A stretch of 64,000 nt of DNA, from positions 1 through 64,000 of the forward strand of contig NZ_DASQCC010000266.1 of NCBI RefSeq assembly GCF_035634895.1. The letters run 5' to 3'. The notes below the pieces were generated by a model, which was given only the letters and a program-made list of their open reading frames with translations, was not told the origin of the DNA and did not search any database. Below are positions 7,339 to 15,369 of the stretch, piece by piece (positions within the stretch are counted from its first letter, which is position 1; the number at the start of each line of letters is the position of its first letter). Position numbers and translations under genes: made by a program. This DNA is from Actinophytocola sp035634895. Its GTDB lineage: Bacteria; Actinomycetota; Actinomycetes; Mycobacteriales; Pseudonocardiaceae.

Positions 7339-7864
7339 CGTGCCCCCTTCCCAGGCGACGACGAGTGACTACACGCAGGAGAGTCGCGACATCCTCGGTC
7401 GCGCCGTACAGCGGGCCTGCGACACCATGGAGTGGACGTGGGACGACCTGGCCGAGCACGCCAGCATCAGCCGGACCAGCGTGGCCAACGTCATCCGAGG
7501 GCAGCCCGGGGTCGGCCGGAAGGTGCTTGAGGCGGTCGGTCGCGCCGTGCCCGGTTGGACCGAGGACACACCGTGGGAGGTGTTGGCCGGCGAACCGATC
7601 CCGCCGGTCGTCACGTCAGATGAGGCCGTAACGCTGACACCCCCCACCGAGGAGTCAGTCGCCAACGGCGACGGACAGACGTCCAATCGAGACAAGGTCA
7701 AGTTCGGCATGTTGACCGAAGCCGTGCGATCGCTGAACGTGATGATGCCCGACACCAAGGGGATCGCACTGACCGAGGACATCTACAGCCTGATGCAGAA
7801 GCAGCACCAGGTGGATGCAGAACGTGACCGCTTGGCCGCCCGACAGTCCACAGAGAACTCCTAA
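7322..7864 (+). CDS. XRE-family regulator, divergent to the repressor
   Basis: The product is about 180 aa from ATG 7322. The start is uncertain: no good Shine-Dalgarno precedes it, an in-frame TTG at 7282 has a GGGGGGA stretch upstream, and GTG 7340 is also in frame. An HTH_3-type domain covers YTQESRDILGRAVQRACDTM, MEWTWDDLAEHASISRTSV and ANVIRGQPGVGRKVLEAVGR, followed by a WTEDTPWEVLAG segment and a polar C-terminus ending in a helix. Its opposite orientation to the 7140 repressor gene and the shared operators suggest a Cro/CI-like pair. Confidence 0.7.
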   Translation: MHDNALVPPSQATTSDYTQESRDILGRAVQRACDTMEWTWDDLAEHASISRTSVANVIRGQPGVGRKVLEAVGRAVPGWTEDTPWEVLAGEPIPPVVTSDEAVTLTPPTEESVANGDGQTSNRDKVKFGMLTEAVRSLNVMMPDTKGIALTEDIYSLMQKQHQVDAERDRLAARQSTENS

Positions 7865-8056
7865 TGGTCGGTGTAACCGCTCACATGCTGTCCGTTATGG
7901 ACTGTCCACAGTCACCCTTTCGGGGGGTAATAAATCACGCAAAGGTAACACAACGGTAACGTGCCGGTATTTTTGTTAATGCAATCACTCGATAGGTAGA
8001 CAAGGGTCATGCCACCTCCTGCCTGGGAAAACGATCACCTCACCGGGGAGTTGCTC

Positions 8057-8458
8057 ATGATGCCTTTGTCCGTGCGGGTGGGATCGATCGTCGCAGTGCC
8101 GGCCGGGGCGGCCATCGCGATGTTCTTCCTCACCGCCTCCGAAGACGGACCGTCCGCGGGAAGGTTGTTCCGGTCGGGACTCGGGTTCGTGATCGTCGGA
8201 CTCCTGCTCGCCTGGGACGCCTGGAACTCCCACCGCATCCGCAACCTGGAGCTCGAGCTCGAGGTCTCCAAGCGGGTCACGGTCGGATCAGTGAAGAAGC
8301 TCAGGGCTTCCGTCCAGGACCTGCGAGACGACGTTGCGCGAACCAAGGCACTCACCGAGCGACGGCTGATGGAGCTGGAACACCGTGACCCGAGCGACCC
8401 TCTGCACAAGATGGTGTTCGGAAATGGAGAAGATCGATGGCCGGGAGACCGCGCCTAG
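8057..8458 (+). CDS. Two-pass membrane protein with coiled coil
   Basis: The product is 133 aa from ATG 8057, chosen for the GGGGAG site 6 nt upstream; an earlier in-frame ATG at 8009 is possible. Two transmembrane helices (VGSIVAVPAGAAIAMFFLTA and GLGFVIVGLLLAWDAW) are followed by a long charged coiled-coil segment (LELELEVSKRVTVGSVKKLR, VQDLRDDVARTKALTERRLM). Its 3' end overlaps the integrase start by 22 bp, so the two are translationally linked. The role is unknown. Confidence 0.65.
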   Translation: MMPLSVRVGSIVAVPAGAAIAMFFLTASEDGPSAGRLFRSGLGFVIVGLLLAWDAWNSHRIRNLELELEVSKRVTVGSVKKLRASVQDLRDDVARTKALTERRLMELEHRDPSDPLHKMVFGNGEDRWPGDRA

Positions 8459-9675
8459 ACATCGGCACCTACGGAGAGATCCACACCAGAGAGGTCAGAC
8501 CCGGACTGTGGGAAGCGCGGGCCCGGTTCAGACTCCGCAACGGCCGGTACGTCCGCCCTCGGCGCCGGGCGAGCGGCGAGAACGACAAGCCGGCGATCCG
8601 CGCCCTCAAGAAGCACATGGCGGCCCTCGCCGATGAGGTCGCCGGCAAGAAGATCAACGGAGACACCCGGCTCGGCCACGTCATGGACCTGTGGCTCGCC
8701 GACTTCGCCGAGAAGGTGGCGAACGGAAGACGGGCGCCGAAGTCGCTGGACGACTACCGAGACACCGTCGACAACCATCTGAAGCCACGCCTGGGGGAGC
8801 TCGCGTGCCGTGAAGCGGACAACGCCGGCCTGGTCGACGAGACGCTGAAGGACATCCGCAGAGCCTCAGCCAGCGCGACCGGCTCGCGCGGCAACAAGCG
8901 CGGGACCACCGGCACCGCGGGCATGAAGCGGGCGCGCACCGTTCTGTCGCAGGTCTGCGGCTACGCAGTCCGGCACGGCGCGATGCGGACCAATCCAGTC
9001 CGGTCCGCCGAGGCCATCGAAGGCGACCAAGCGGAGGTTCTGGCCCTCGAGCCGGCGCAGCGGGCTGACTTCCTCGCGAAGCTCACCGAGTGGGTCGACA
9101 AGAAGCTCGACGGGAAGAACCGACTCGGCCCGCGGGCGCGGGCATGGGTCGACCTGACCGACGTCGTCGTGGCCGAGCTGTCCACCGGATGTCGGCCAGG
9201 CGAGGTGCTCGCTCTCATCGGTGACAGCGTCGACCTCGCCGCGGGCAAGATCGTCGCCGATCATCACCTGATCCGCGTGAAGGGCGAAGGCCTGCGACGC
9301 GTGCCGAACCGGAAGGGCGGAAGGCCGGCCGTCGAGCCGGCGATCACTTCATGGGCGCTGCCGATGTGGCGCCGCCGCAAACTCGAGTCGGGAGGTGGCC
9401 CACTGTTTCCGACATGGAACGGGCAGTGGATGGACCCGTCCAACCTGTCGAAGCGGATCGCGGAGGTGTGCTCCGAGATCGGCTACGGATGGGTGTCGTC
9501 GCGGATCCTGCGACACACCACCGCCACCCACATCGTGGACTCCGGTCTCTCGTCGGCGGACGCCGCCGACGCGCTCGGCAACACCATCGAGGTGATCGAG
9601 AAGAACTACCGACGGAAGCAGCGGAGCAACCCCCGCGTGGCCGGGGCGCTGGAGTCGCTGATGGATGCCCAGTGA
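8437..9675 (+). CDS. int: Tyrosine site-specific integrase
   Basis: The product is 412 aa, starting at ATG 8437 with GGAGAAG upstream. It has an N-terminal arm-binding part, a SAM-like core-binding domain (about 65-190, with LGHVMDLWLADFAEKVANG) and a catalytic domain. Box I is STGCRPGEVLAL (Arg about 253), box II reads SRILRHTTATH (Arg about 359), and the nucleophile is Tyr about 391 in EKNYRRK. Two accessory positions differ from consensus: the His of HxLRH is Arg, and LGH before the Tyr is LGN. It sits at the element edge facing a tRNA 3' end, so it catalyses integration and excision there. Confidence 0.93.
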   Translation: MAGRPRLDIGTYGEIHTREVRPGLWEARARFRLRNGRYVRPRRRASGENDKPAIRALKKHMAALADEVAGKKINGDTRLGHVMDLWLADFAEKVANGRRAPKSLDDYRDTVDNHLKPRLGELACREADNAGLVDETLKDIRRASASATGSRGNKRGTTGTAGMKRARTVLSQVCGYAVRHGAMRTNPVRSAEAIEGDQAEVLALEPAQRADFLAKLTEWVDKKLDGKNRLGPRARAWVDLTDVVVAELSTGCRPGEVLALIGDSVDLAAGKIVADHHLIRVKGEGLRRVPNRKGGRPAVEPAITSWALPMWRRRKLESGGGPLFPTWNGQWMDPSNLSKRIAEVCSEIGYGWVSSRILRHTTATHIVDSGLSSADAADALGNTIEVIEKNYRRKQRSNPRVAGALESLMDAQ

Positions 9676-9723
9676 TCGAACTAGTGGTCCACTTATGGTC
9701 CGTAAACTACCCGTCACAACACC

Positions 9724-9783
9724 GGTCAACACCGCGACTAATCACTGATATGCGCAGGTCAAACGATTAAGAAGGGTCAACAC
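9724..9783 (+). promoter_or_regulatory. Candidate integrase arm-type sites
   Basis: Three direct repeats of GGTCAAMAC occur at 9724-9732 (GGTCAACAC), 9757-9764 (GGTCAAAC) and 9775-9783 (GGTCAACAC), between the integrase stop and the tRNA fragment. Short direct repeats beside the core site are typical of arm-type integrase binding sites. An additional TGGTCC pair lies near 9683-9701. Assignment is by position and repetition only. Confidence 0.5.
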
Positions 9784-9805
9784 TGTGAGTTTCCTGAGAC
9801 GCTTT

Positions 9806-9837
9806 GGGTCGCAGGTTCGAGTCCTGCCGGGGGCGCA
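9806..9837 (+). repeat. Right attachment site: 3' end of a tRNA gene
   Basis: The sequence holds a perfect T-arm (GCAGG stem 9811-9815, loop TTCGAGT, CCTGC 9823-9827), the 3' acceptor strand CGGGGGC, a G discriminator and CA. No matching 5' acceptor strand (GCCCCCG) or D-arm is found in the preceding 80 bases, so this is only the tRNA 3' portion. That is what an element integrated into a tRNA gene leaves at one junction; the intact tRNA should be at the left junction, outside the window. The isoacceptor cannot be read from this part. Confidence 0.75.
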
Positions 9838-10112
9838 CAGTTTGGCCTGTTCAGACGCCTTTTCGGGTGCGCTTCGTGACGCGTGTCGTGACGGCCGCCC
9901 TCGCGCGCCTGGGGTGCCCTCAGCCGCGGCAGGACGGTCATCCGCCATGTACGTCTGCCATATGCGTCTGCACCGGCGGGAAGCGCGATCGGTCGGTGCT
10001 GCCCGGGCCTGGATTCTCGAAAATCGATCTTCGATGGCAACGTGGGAGCGCGTCGGCGCGTTTGAGGAGTGAGGGTTTCACTCGAATCGTCGCCGAATCG
10101 GAGGATTTCCAC

Positions 10113-11663
10113 TTGTCCAGAGTTCTGACCGGTCGTGGTAGGCGCGCGGTGGTCACGATGTTGTGTGCCGCGTTCGCCCTGCCGGGGGTCTCGGCCGGCG
10201 CCGCCTCGGCTGCGGAAGCCGTGACGCCGAAGCTGTCCTGGGCCGACTGTGCCGATGGGTTCCAGTGCGCGAAGGCCGAGGTGCCGTTGGACTACGACCA
10301 GCCCACCGGGGCCAAGGTCGAGTTGGCCGTGATCAAGCTGCCCGCGTCCGACCAGGCCAAGAAGATCGGCACGCTGTTCGTGAACTTCGGCGGTCCCGGT
10401 GCTTCCGGGTTGCAGCGCCTGCGGGAGCGCGGCAAGTGGCCGTGGCTGTTCTCGGCGGAACTGCGGTCCCGGTTCGACGTGGTGTCGTGGGACCCGAGGG
10501 GCATCGGGCAGAGCACGGCCGTGCGGTGTTTCGACACCCTCGCCGACCAGCAGGCGTTCTTCGGGTCGTTCCCCGAGATGCCCGGCGATCCGAGCGGTGA
10601 GGCCGCGTTCTACGCCAGCTCGAAGGAACTCGCGGACCGGTGCCAGCAGAAGGCCGGCAACATCCTCGAGCACGTGTCGACCGCGAACACCGCGCGCGAC
10701 CTCGACATGCTGCGACGTGCGGTCGGCGACCAGAAACTGACCTACCACGGCATCTCGTACGGCACGCACCTCGGCGCCGTCTACGCCAACCTGTTTCCGA
10801 ACCGGATCCGGGCGATGGTGTTCGACGGGTCGATGGACTTCGTCGGCAACGCGACCGGGCACGACGGGACGGGCACGACCGTTCCGCTGGACACCAGGCA
10901 GGATGTTCCGCGCGGGATCGCCGAGACCTTCGGCCAGTTCCTGCGGCTCTGCACCGAGGCCGGGTCGGACTGCGCGTTCTCCTCGGGCGACCCGGCGGCG
11001 AAGTGGGCCGCGATCATGGCACGGGCGAAGCAGGGCCCGATCACGATCCAGGGCGACGACGGCCCGGAGACGTGGACCTACTCCGCGATCGTGAACACGG
11101 CCGGTGACCTGTCGTCACTGAGCGGCTGGCCGGACATCGCGACGCTGCTGCAGCGACTCTACGACGCCAGGAACTCCGTCGCCGCCACGCAGCGGACCGC
11201 CCAGGGCGAGCAGTACACCTCGAACCGCACCGAGGCGTTCAACGCGATCCAGTGCACCGACAGCGACTTCCCCCGCGACCCGGCGGTCTACAGCAGGTAC
11301 GCGCAGTCGGAGGACCAGCGGGTGCCGTACTTCGGCCGGATCGGCGTGCTGGACATGATGAGCTGCGCCTACTGGCAGTCCAAGGACACCGACCGGTACA
11401 CGGGTCCGTGGAACCGCTGGACCTCGGCGGAGATCCTGGTGATCAACAACAGGTACGACCCGTCGACGCCGCTGCACGGCGCTCGGGACGGTGCCGCGGA
11501 ACTGGCGCGGGCACGGGTGTTCGTGACCGAGGGGTACGGGCACTCGTCGATGCTGGCACCGAGCACCTGCACGGAGCAGGTCAAGCGGAACTACCTGATC
11601 TCCGGGACGTTCCCGGCGTCGGGCACGGTCTGCGGGATCGACGCGAACCCGTTCGCCAACTGA
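10113..11663 (+). CDS. Secreted alpha/beta-hydrolase, S33 tripeptidyl aminopeptidase type
   Basis: I start at TTG 10113, which has GGAGG 8 nt upstream and immediately yields a signal peptide (basic RGRRAVVTM, hydrophobic core, ASAAEA cleavage region); the longer frame runs into the attachment site. The mature part is a two-domain S33 hydrolase: oxyanion region FVNFGGPGASG, nucleophile Ser about 215 in GISYGTHLG, acid Asp in NNRYDPSTPLHGA and His in EGYGHSS. The C-terminal cap (TAP-like domain) ends with CGIDANPF. Family members remove tripeptides from extracellular peptides. It is the first chromosomal gene next to the element. Confidence 0.9.
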   Translation: MSRVLTGRGRRAVVTMLCAAFALPGVSAGAASAAEAVTPKLSWADCADGFQCAKAEVPLDYDQPTGAKVELAVIKLPASDQAKKIGTLFVNFGGPGASGLQRLRERGKWPWLFSAELRSRFDVVSWDPRGIGQSTAVRCFDTLADQQAFFGSFPEMPGDPSGEAAFYASSKELADRCQQKAGNILEHVSTANTARDLDMLRRAVGDQKLTYHGISYGTHLGAVYANLFPNRIRAMVFDGSMDFVGNATGHDGTGTTVPLDTRQDVPRGIAETFGQFLRLCTEAGSDCAFSSGDPAAKWAAIMARAKQGPITIQGDDGPETWTYSAIVNTAGDLSSLSGWPDIATLLQRLYDARNSVAATQRTAQGEQYTSNRTEAFNAIQCTDSDFPRDPAVYSRYAQSEDQRVPYFGRIGVLDMMSCAYWQSKDTDRYTGPWNRWTSAEILVINNRYDPSTPLHGARDGAAELARARVFVTEGYGHSSMLAPSTCTEQVKRNYLISGTFPASGTVCGIDANPFAN

Positions 11664-11667
11664 GAAG

Positions 11668-11719
11668 TGCCGCGGGAGGTGCGCGGGTCGTCTCGGCGGC
11701 CTGCGCACCTCCCGCGGCA
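11668..11719 (+). terminator. Strong hairpin terminator
   Basis: A perfect 17-bp inverted repeat (11668-11684 with 11703-11719, beginning TGCCGCGGGAGG) with an 18-nt loop starts five bases after the peptidase stop. There is no U-run, as is common for actinomycete terminators. It can serve the peptidase gene and the remnant gene converging from the right. Confidence 0.8.
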
Positions 11720-11746
11720 TGGTCGGCCGGCGGGTGAGGAAGAGGG

Positions 11747-12462
11747 TCAGGCGCGGACCACGGCTATCGCGACGACGAGCACGACGGCGACCAGCAGCGC
11801 GCCGAGCGGCTGGACCTGGAGGCCACGGCGGGTGTGGCGCCATCCGTTGCCGTTCTCCTGTGCCGCGCTGGCGTCGAGGAACTCACGTTCCGTCGCCGTG
11901 GAGACCACCGCCGTTCGGCGGGTGCGCTGGCGATCGTCAGGCGGACACCGGAGTAGAGGGTGCCCGGGTCCCGGTCGTGGGTCCGCCACACCAGCGCGGC
12001 GCCGGTCAGGTCGCGGTGCACGCGCAGGCCCTCGGGGTCCGCCGTGAGCCACTCCCGTAGCCGCGGCCACGCGCCGGCCAGCGCCTCGTGTGCCAGCTCC
12101 ACCGTCGACTCGCCGACCACCACGACCCGCGCGGCGGCCAGCGCGTCGACCACCGTCGCGGTCTCGGCCGGGTCGCCCGCGGCGAGTACCTCGGACAGCG
12201 GCGCACGCCGGCGCGCCTCGTGCTCGCCGCCGGTCACCAGCCGCAGCAGTACGCCGCGTGCCACCACCTGGGCGTGTGGGGTCAGGCCGGCGTAGACGCG
12301 TTCCGCCGCCGCGACGACCGGTCCCGCCAACCCGCCGGCGGCGCGGTACCCGTCGAGCGTCAACCGGCCGTTCTCCCGCCGCCGCCACGTCTCCAGCAGG
12401 GCCTGCGACAGCAACGGGACCGCACCCGCCTGGCCCGGCACCTCGGTCAGCGCCACCGACAC
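11747..12462 (-). pseudogene. Remnant of nSTAND1-type NTPase gene
   Basis: The frame open to 12462 encodes the part of nSTAND1 (novel STAND, often WD40- or HTH-linked) proteins that follows the NTPase: VPLLSQALLETWRRR, LTLDGYRAAGGLAG, VELAHEALAGAWPRLREWL and HRDLTGAALVWRTHDRDPGTLY. The expected next block, EREFLDAS, occurs in another phase (near 11880) with the following transmembrane segment (LGALLVAVVLVVAIAVV) before the stop at 11747, so there is a frameshift near 11930. The N-terminus, including the whole P-loop, is missing, with an in-frame stop just beyond 12462. It is a decayed fragment. Confidence 0.8.
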
Positions 12463-13028
12463 CAGTCGGCATCAACTCGCGGGGCGACGTGGTCGGCAAC
12501 AGCATCGGTGACGGCTGGCGCCCGGTCGTGTGGCCCGCGAACCGGCCCGGCACCGTGCGTGCGCTGCCGCTGCCCGCCGGGCTCCCGAACGGTGCCCTGG
12601 CCGCGGGCATCGACGAGGACGGCTCGGTGGCCGGTGTCCTGTCGCCGTACCCGCCCGGCACGCCGTACCTGTGGCCGGCCAGGGGGATCCCGCACGCGCT
12701 GCCGGTGCCCGCCGGCAGCGAGGGTGGCACCGCGGACGCCATCCAGGGCGGCATGGTCGCCGGCAACGTGTTCGCGGGCAACGCGACCAGGCCGGCGCTG
12801 TGGAACCTGGCCACCGGCGGCTTCACGCTGCACGAGGCCGTGGATACCGGAGCGGTGTCGGTCAACGGCAGGGGGACCATCGGCGGCGGGGGCGCGATCA
12901 TCCACGCCGACGGCCGCGTGCCGACGCTGCCCTCCAGGTCCGTCGTGTACGCGGTGGCGGACAACGAGGTCGCCGCGGGCACGACCGCCGACTTCACCGG
13001 CCAGGCGGTGCGCTGTCTCGGCTGCTGA
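12463..13028 (+). pseudogene. 5'-truncated HAF-repeat-like protein gene
   Basis: An open frame begins abruptly at a HAF/GINSRGDVVG-type repeat (VGINSRGDVVGNS) and continues with similar units (AAGIDEDGSVAGV, AVSVNGRGTIGGGG) to a stop at 13028 after VRCLGC. Related secreted proteins have several such beta-propeller-like units behind a signal peptide, which is absent here. Upstream in the same frame the sequence belongs to the antisense of the nSTAND1 remnant. It lacks promoter, signal peptide and start, so it is probably not expressed. Confidence 0.75.
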
Positions 13029-13037
13029 ACGGGGTCG

Positions 13038-13075
13038 GGGTGAACCCGCCGGGTCCCGGCCCGGCGGGTTCACCC
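13038..13075 (+). terminator. Strong hairpin terminator
   Basis: A perfect 16-bp stem (13038-13053 with 13060-13075, starting GGGTGAACCCGCC) with a 6-nt loop follows the truncated gene's stop by 10 bases. It is probably the original terminator of that gene. Confidence 0.8.
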
Positions 13076-13243
13076 GCTGTCTCGAGTGGACGGTGTGGCG
13101 TGGACCCTCCCGGTGACCGCGCACGTCGCCGTTCAGGTTCGTGGGCGATCGTCCGCCGGCTCGCGCGTAAACTGTGTCGTGGTGAGGAGCCGACCGGTGC
13201 CACGCCGGCACGACATCGGGATCCGTGAGAGGGAGAGGGCTCG

Positions 13244-13609
13244 ATGAGTGTTCCCGAGGGACCGGAGACCGCTGTCGTCTCGACGGTCACCGTGGAGGTC
13301 GTGCGAGCCGGCGAGGCCGTCGTGCTCGTCGTCGCCGGTGAGGTCGATCTGCTGACCGCGCCCGAGGTCGAGTCCGCCATGCTTCGCGCGCTCGACCAGC
13401 GGCCGGACGTGCTCGTCGTCGACCTGCTTCGGGTGACCTTCCTGGCTTCGGCCGGGTTGGCGGCCCTGATGAAGGCACACGACGCGGCCGCCACCACCCG
13501 GCTGCGGGTCGTCGCCGCAGGTAGTGCCACGCTGCGGCCCCTGGAGATCACGGGGCTGACCGCGCCACTGGCCGTCTTCGCCACCCGGGAGGAAGCCCTG
13601 CGGGCCTGA
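13244..13609 (+). CDS. STAS-domain anti-anti-sigma factor
   Basis: This 121-aa protein is a single STAS domain: TVTVEVVRAGEAVVLVVAGE, VDLLTAPEVESAM, DVLVVDLLRVTFLASAGLAA. The Ser in FLASAGL is at the position phosphorylated by HATPase_c anti-sigma kinases. In the unphosphorylated form such proteins bind the kinase and free a SigB/SigF-type sigma factor. No kinase or sigma partner is adjacent, so it is an orphan STAS protein as is common in Streptomyces-like genomes. GAGGGAGAGGG precedes ATG 13244. Confidence 0.88.
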   Translation: MSVPEGPETAVVSTVTVEVVRAGEAVVLVVAGEVDLLTAPEVESAMLRALDQRPDVLVVDLLRVTFLASAGLAALMKAHDAAATTRLRVVAAGSATLRPLEITGLTAPLAVFATREEALRA

Positions 13610-13680
13610 TCGGTCCGGGGTTTCGGCGCGATCAAGCCCGGGAAGACCCCCTGCACGTTGTTGACCGAGTAGGGGCTCAC

Positions 13681-14472
13681 ATGGCTGGCGAGACGTCTCC
13701 GCGGCCGACCATGCGCGTGGTCACCTTCAACGTGCTGACCGCCGGTGACGCGGACGGGCCGGTCCGCCGGAAGGCGCTTCGCCTGCCGGAGCTGAACGCC
13801 GACGTCATCGCGTTGCAGGAGGCCGAGGCCGGCCTCCTGGGCCCGGAGTTCACGGTCGTCGACCTGCCCGGCTCGGGTGAGTGTCTCGCCACCCGGTGGG
13901 AGTTGGCGGCGGTCAGCACGCTGGACGAGCCGATCGGGGCCCTGCGGGCGACCGCGGTCGCCGCCGAGGTGCGGTCGCCGCTCGGGTCGGTTCTGGTCGT
14001 CCACCATCGCGGGACGTTCCAGCTCGACCTGGAAGCCGTGCGAGAGCGGCAGGTCGTCGCGACCGCCCGGTTCGTCGAGGAGTTGACCGGTCCGAGCGTG
14101 CCGGTCGTGCTGCTGGGCGACTTCAACGCCGCGCCGGACGCGGCCAGCATGCGGTTCCTGACGGGCAGGCAGTCCCTGGCCGGGATGAGCGTGGGTTACG
14201 AGGACGCCTGGGCGGCAACGCATCCCGACGATCCGGGGCACACGTTCACGCCACGCAACCCGCTGGTCCGGGCCGGGCAGATGCCGCTGGAACGCGGCAG
14301 GCGCATCGACTACGTCCTGGTTCGCAGCGGGCCGCACGGACCGCTGCTCGACGTCGCCGACTGCCGCCTCGTCGGCACCGAACCGGTCGACGGCGTCTGG
14401 GCGAGCGACCACTTCGGGGTGCTCGCGGACCTCGTGCCGCCCGGTCATCCGCCTGGCGAGTGGGGGCGATGA
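13681..14472 (+). CDS. Endonuclease/exonuclease/phosphatase family hydrolase
   Basis: The product is 263 aa with the EEP metal-dependent fold motifs: TFNVLTAG, ALQEAEAG (metal-binding Glu), LLGDFNAAPD (Asp and Asn), RRIDYVLVR and the catalytic WASDHFGVLADL. No signal peptide is seen, so the enzyme is cytosolic. Family members cleave phosphodiesters of DNA, lipids or sugar-phosphates; the substrate cannot be predicted. It stands alone between the STAS gene and the convergent EI24 gene. Confidence 0.88.
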   Translation: MAGETSPRPTMRVVTFNVLTAGDADGPVRRKALRLPELNADVIALQEAEAGLLGPEFTVVDLPGSGECLATRWELAAVSTLDEPIGALRATAVAAEVRSPLGSVLVVHHRGTFQLDLEAVRERQVVATARFVEELTGPSVPVVLLGDFNAAPDAASMRFLTGRQSLAGMSVGYEDAWAATHPDDPGHTFTPRNPLVRAGQMPLERGRRIDYVLVRSGPHGPLLDVADCRLVGTEPVDGVWASDHFGVLADLVPPGHPPGEWGR

Positions 14473-14516
14473 CGTCGATCTCGATGATCGGTCGGCGCGC
14501 GGCGAGAACAGCTCCC

Positions 14517-15260
14517 CTAGGCACGCGACTCGAGCACCTCGTGGGCGACGAGCACGCCGCCGGTGAAGGCGACCGGCATGACGACGATGGCGGCGAGCGG
14601 GATCATGCAGAGCAGCGTGGCGGGCAGGCCGAGCCCGAGGGCCAGCGTGCGGCGCTTGGCGAGGATCGCCCGGCGCTGGCCTAGGTCCATCCCGCGCCGG
14701 TAGAACGAGACGGCGACCAGTTCCAGCGCGAGGAACCACGAGGTCACCAGCGCCAGCAGGACGGGCACGACGGTCTGCCCCACCACGGGGACGAAACCCG
14801 CGACGAGCAGGGGGACCGTGTACACCAGCGACCGCAGGACCAGCGCGAGGCCGTCGCGGATGCCCAGCCACAGCAGGCGCCACCACGACAGCTCCGTCTC
14901 GACGGGTGGGCCGTCCAGGTAGTCCTCGACCTTCTCCGCGATGTGCTCGTAGAACGGCCCGCCGATGGCCAGCGTCAGCGCCGAGAAGCTGATCACGCCC
15001 ACGACCAGCGCCCCTGCGACGAGCGCGACACCCGCCGCGAGCCGGACGGCCGACCGCAGCCCCGCCGCCCAGTCGTCGGCGAACGGGGTGACCCACGCGG
15101 CCAGGTCGTCGGCCCAGTAGACGAGTGCGACCATCCCGCCGAGCAGCAGCAACGTGGTCAGCACCGCCGGCAGCATGCCGAGCCACAGCAACCGGGGCGC
15201 CCGGAGCAGGATCGTCAGCCCGCGTCCGAACAGCCGCACACCCGTCAGGAAGTCCCGCAC
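14517..15260 (-). CDS. EI24-domain (CysZ-like) membrane protein
   Basis: The product is 247 aa from GTG 15260 (MRDFLTGVRLFGRG is the usual N-terminus; the longer frame would overlap the divergent promoter). It has about six hydrophobic segments: LLWLGMLPAVLTTLLLLGG, GVALVAGALVVGVISFSALT, VYTVPLLVAGFVPVVGQTVV, LALVTSWFLALELVAVSF and LGLPATLLCMIPLAAIVVM. The motifs ALTLAIGGPFYEHIAEKVE and SFYRRGMDLGQRR identify the EI24 family, of which CysZ is a sulfate channel. Actinobacterial members often have no known substrate. Divergent from the TetR gene. Confidence 0.85.
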   Translation of the reverse strand: MRDFLTGVRLFGRGLTILLRAPRLLWLGMLPAVLTTLLLLGGMVALVYWADDLAAWVTPFADDWAAGLRSAVRLAAGVALVAGALVVGVISFSALTLAIGGPFYEHIAEKVEDYLDGPPVETELSWWRLLWLGIRDGLALVLRSLVYTVPLLVAGFVPVVGQTVVPVLLALVTSWFLALELVAVSFYRRGMDLGQRRAILAKRRTLALGLGLPATLLCMIPLAAIVVMPVAFTGGVLVAHEVLESRA

Positions 15261-15352
15261 GTGGTACTTACTACCAGCGCCCACCAGGGACAACGCCACC
15301 GGTCCCACTGCTCGTCCTGGCCGAGCGCTGGCCCGGCGACTATGCTTCATGC

Positions 15353-15369
15353 CATAATCCAGAGTCGTG
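15353..15369 (+). promoter_or_regulatory. Probable leaderless promoter of the TetR gene
   Basis: CATAAT at 15353-15358 is a good -10 element, and the GTG start lies at 15367, where transcription would begin. No Shine-Dalgarno can fit. The -35 is not recognisable, which suggests activator or alternative-sigma use. Confidence 0.5.

Larger units (their letters stand above)
1..9837. mobile_element. Right end of an integrated prophage-like element
   Basis: The segment carries phage-type accessory genes on the minus strand, a divergent pair of XRE regulators, an excisionase-like HTH protein and, at its right edge, a tyrosine integrase facing a 3' tRNA fragment. An integrase next to a duplicated tRNA 3' end is the usual layout of a site-specifically integrated element. 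The HNH, ASCH, J-domain-like and phage-metallopeptidase genes, overlapping by 4 bp, resemble the early region of actinophages rather than the Rep/Tra core of an AICE, but no structural, replication or transfer gene is visible, so prophage versus integrative plasmid is not settled. The left boundary is outside the window. Confidence 0.8.

Noticed and set aside
1..9837. AICE (integrative conjugative element) rather than prophage
   Set aside because: No FtsK-like transfer gene or RepSA/Prim-Pol is visible; phage-type accessory genes favour a prophage. It cannot be excluded, because most of the element is outside the window.
9742..10862. Long minus-strand open frame crossing the attachment site
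   Set aside because: It is antisense to the tRNA fragment and the S33 peptidase; the apparent conserved PPAGLEPAT piece is the well-known false translation of a tRNA gene.
12088..13116. Long plus-strand frames spanning the deletion scar
   Set aside because: The parts left of 12463 are antisense of the nSTAND1 remnant in the wrong phase; only the 3' part from 12463 has HAF-type sequence.
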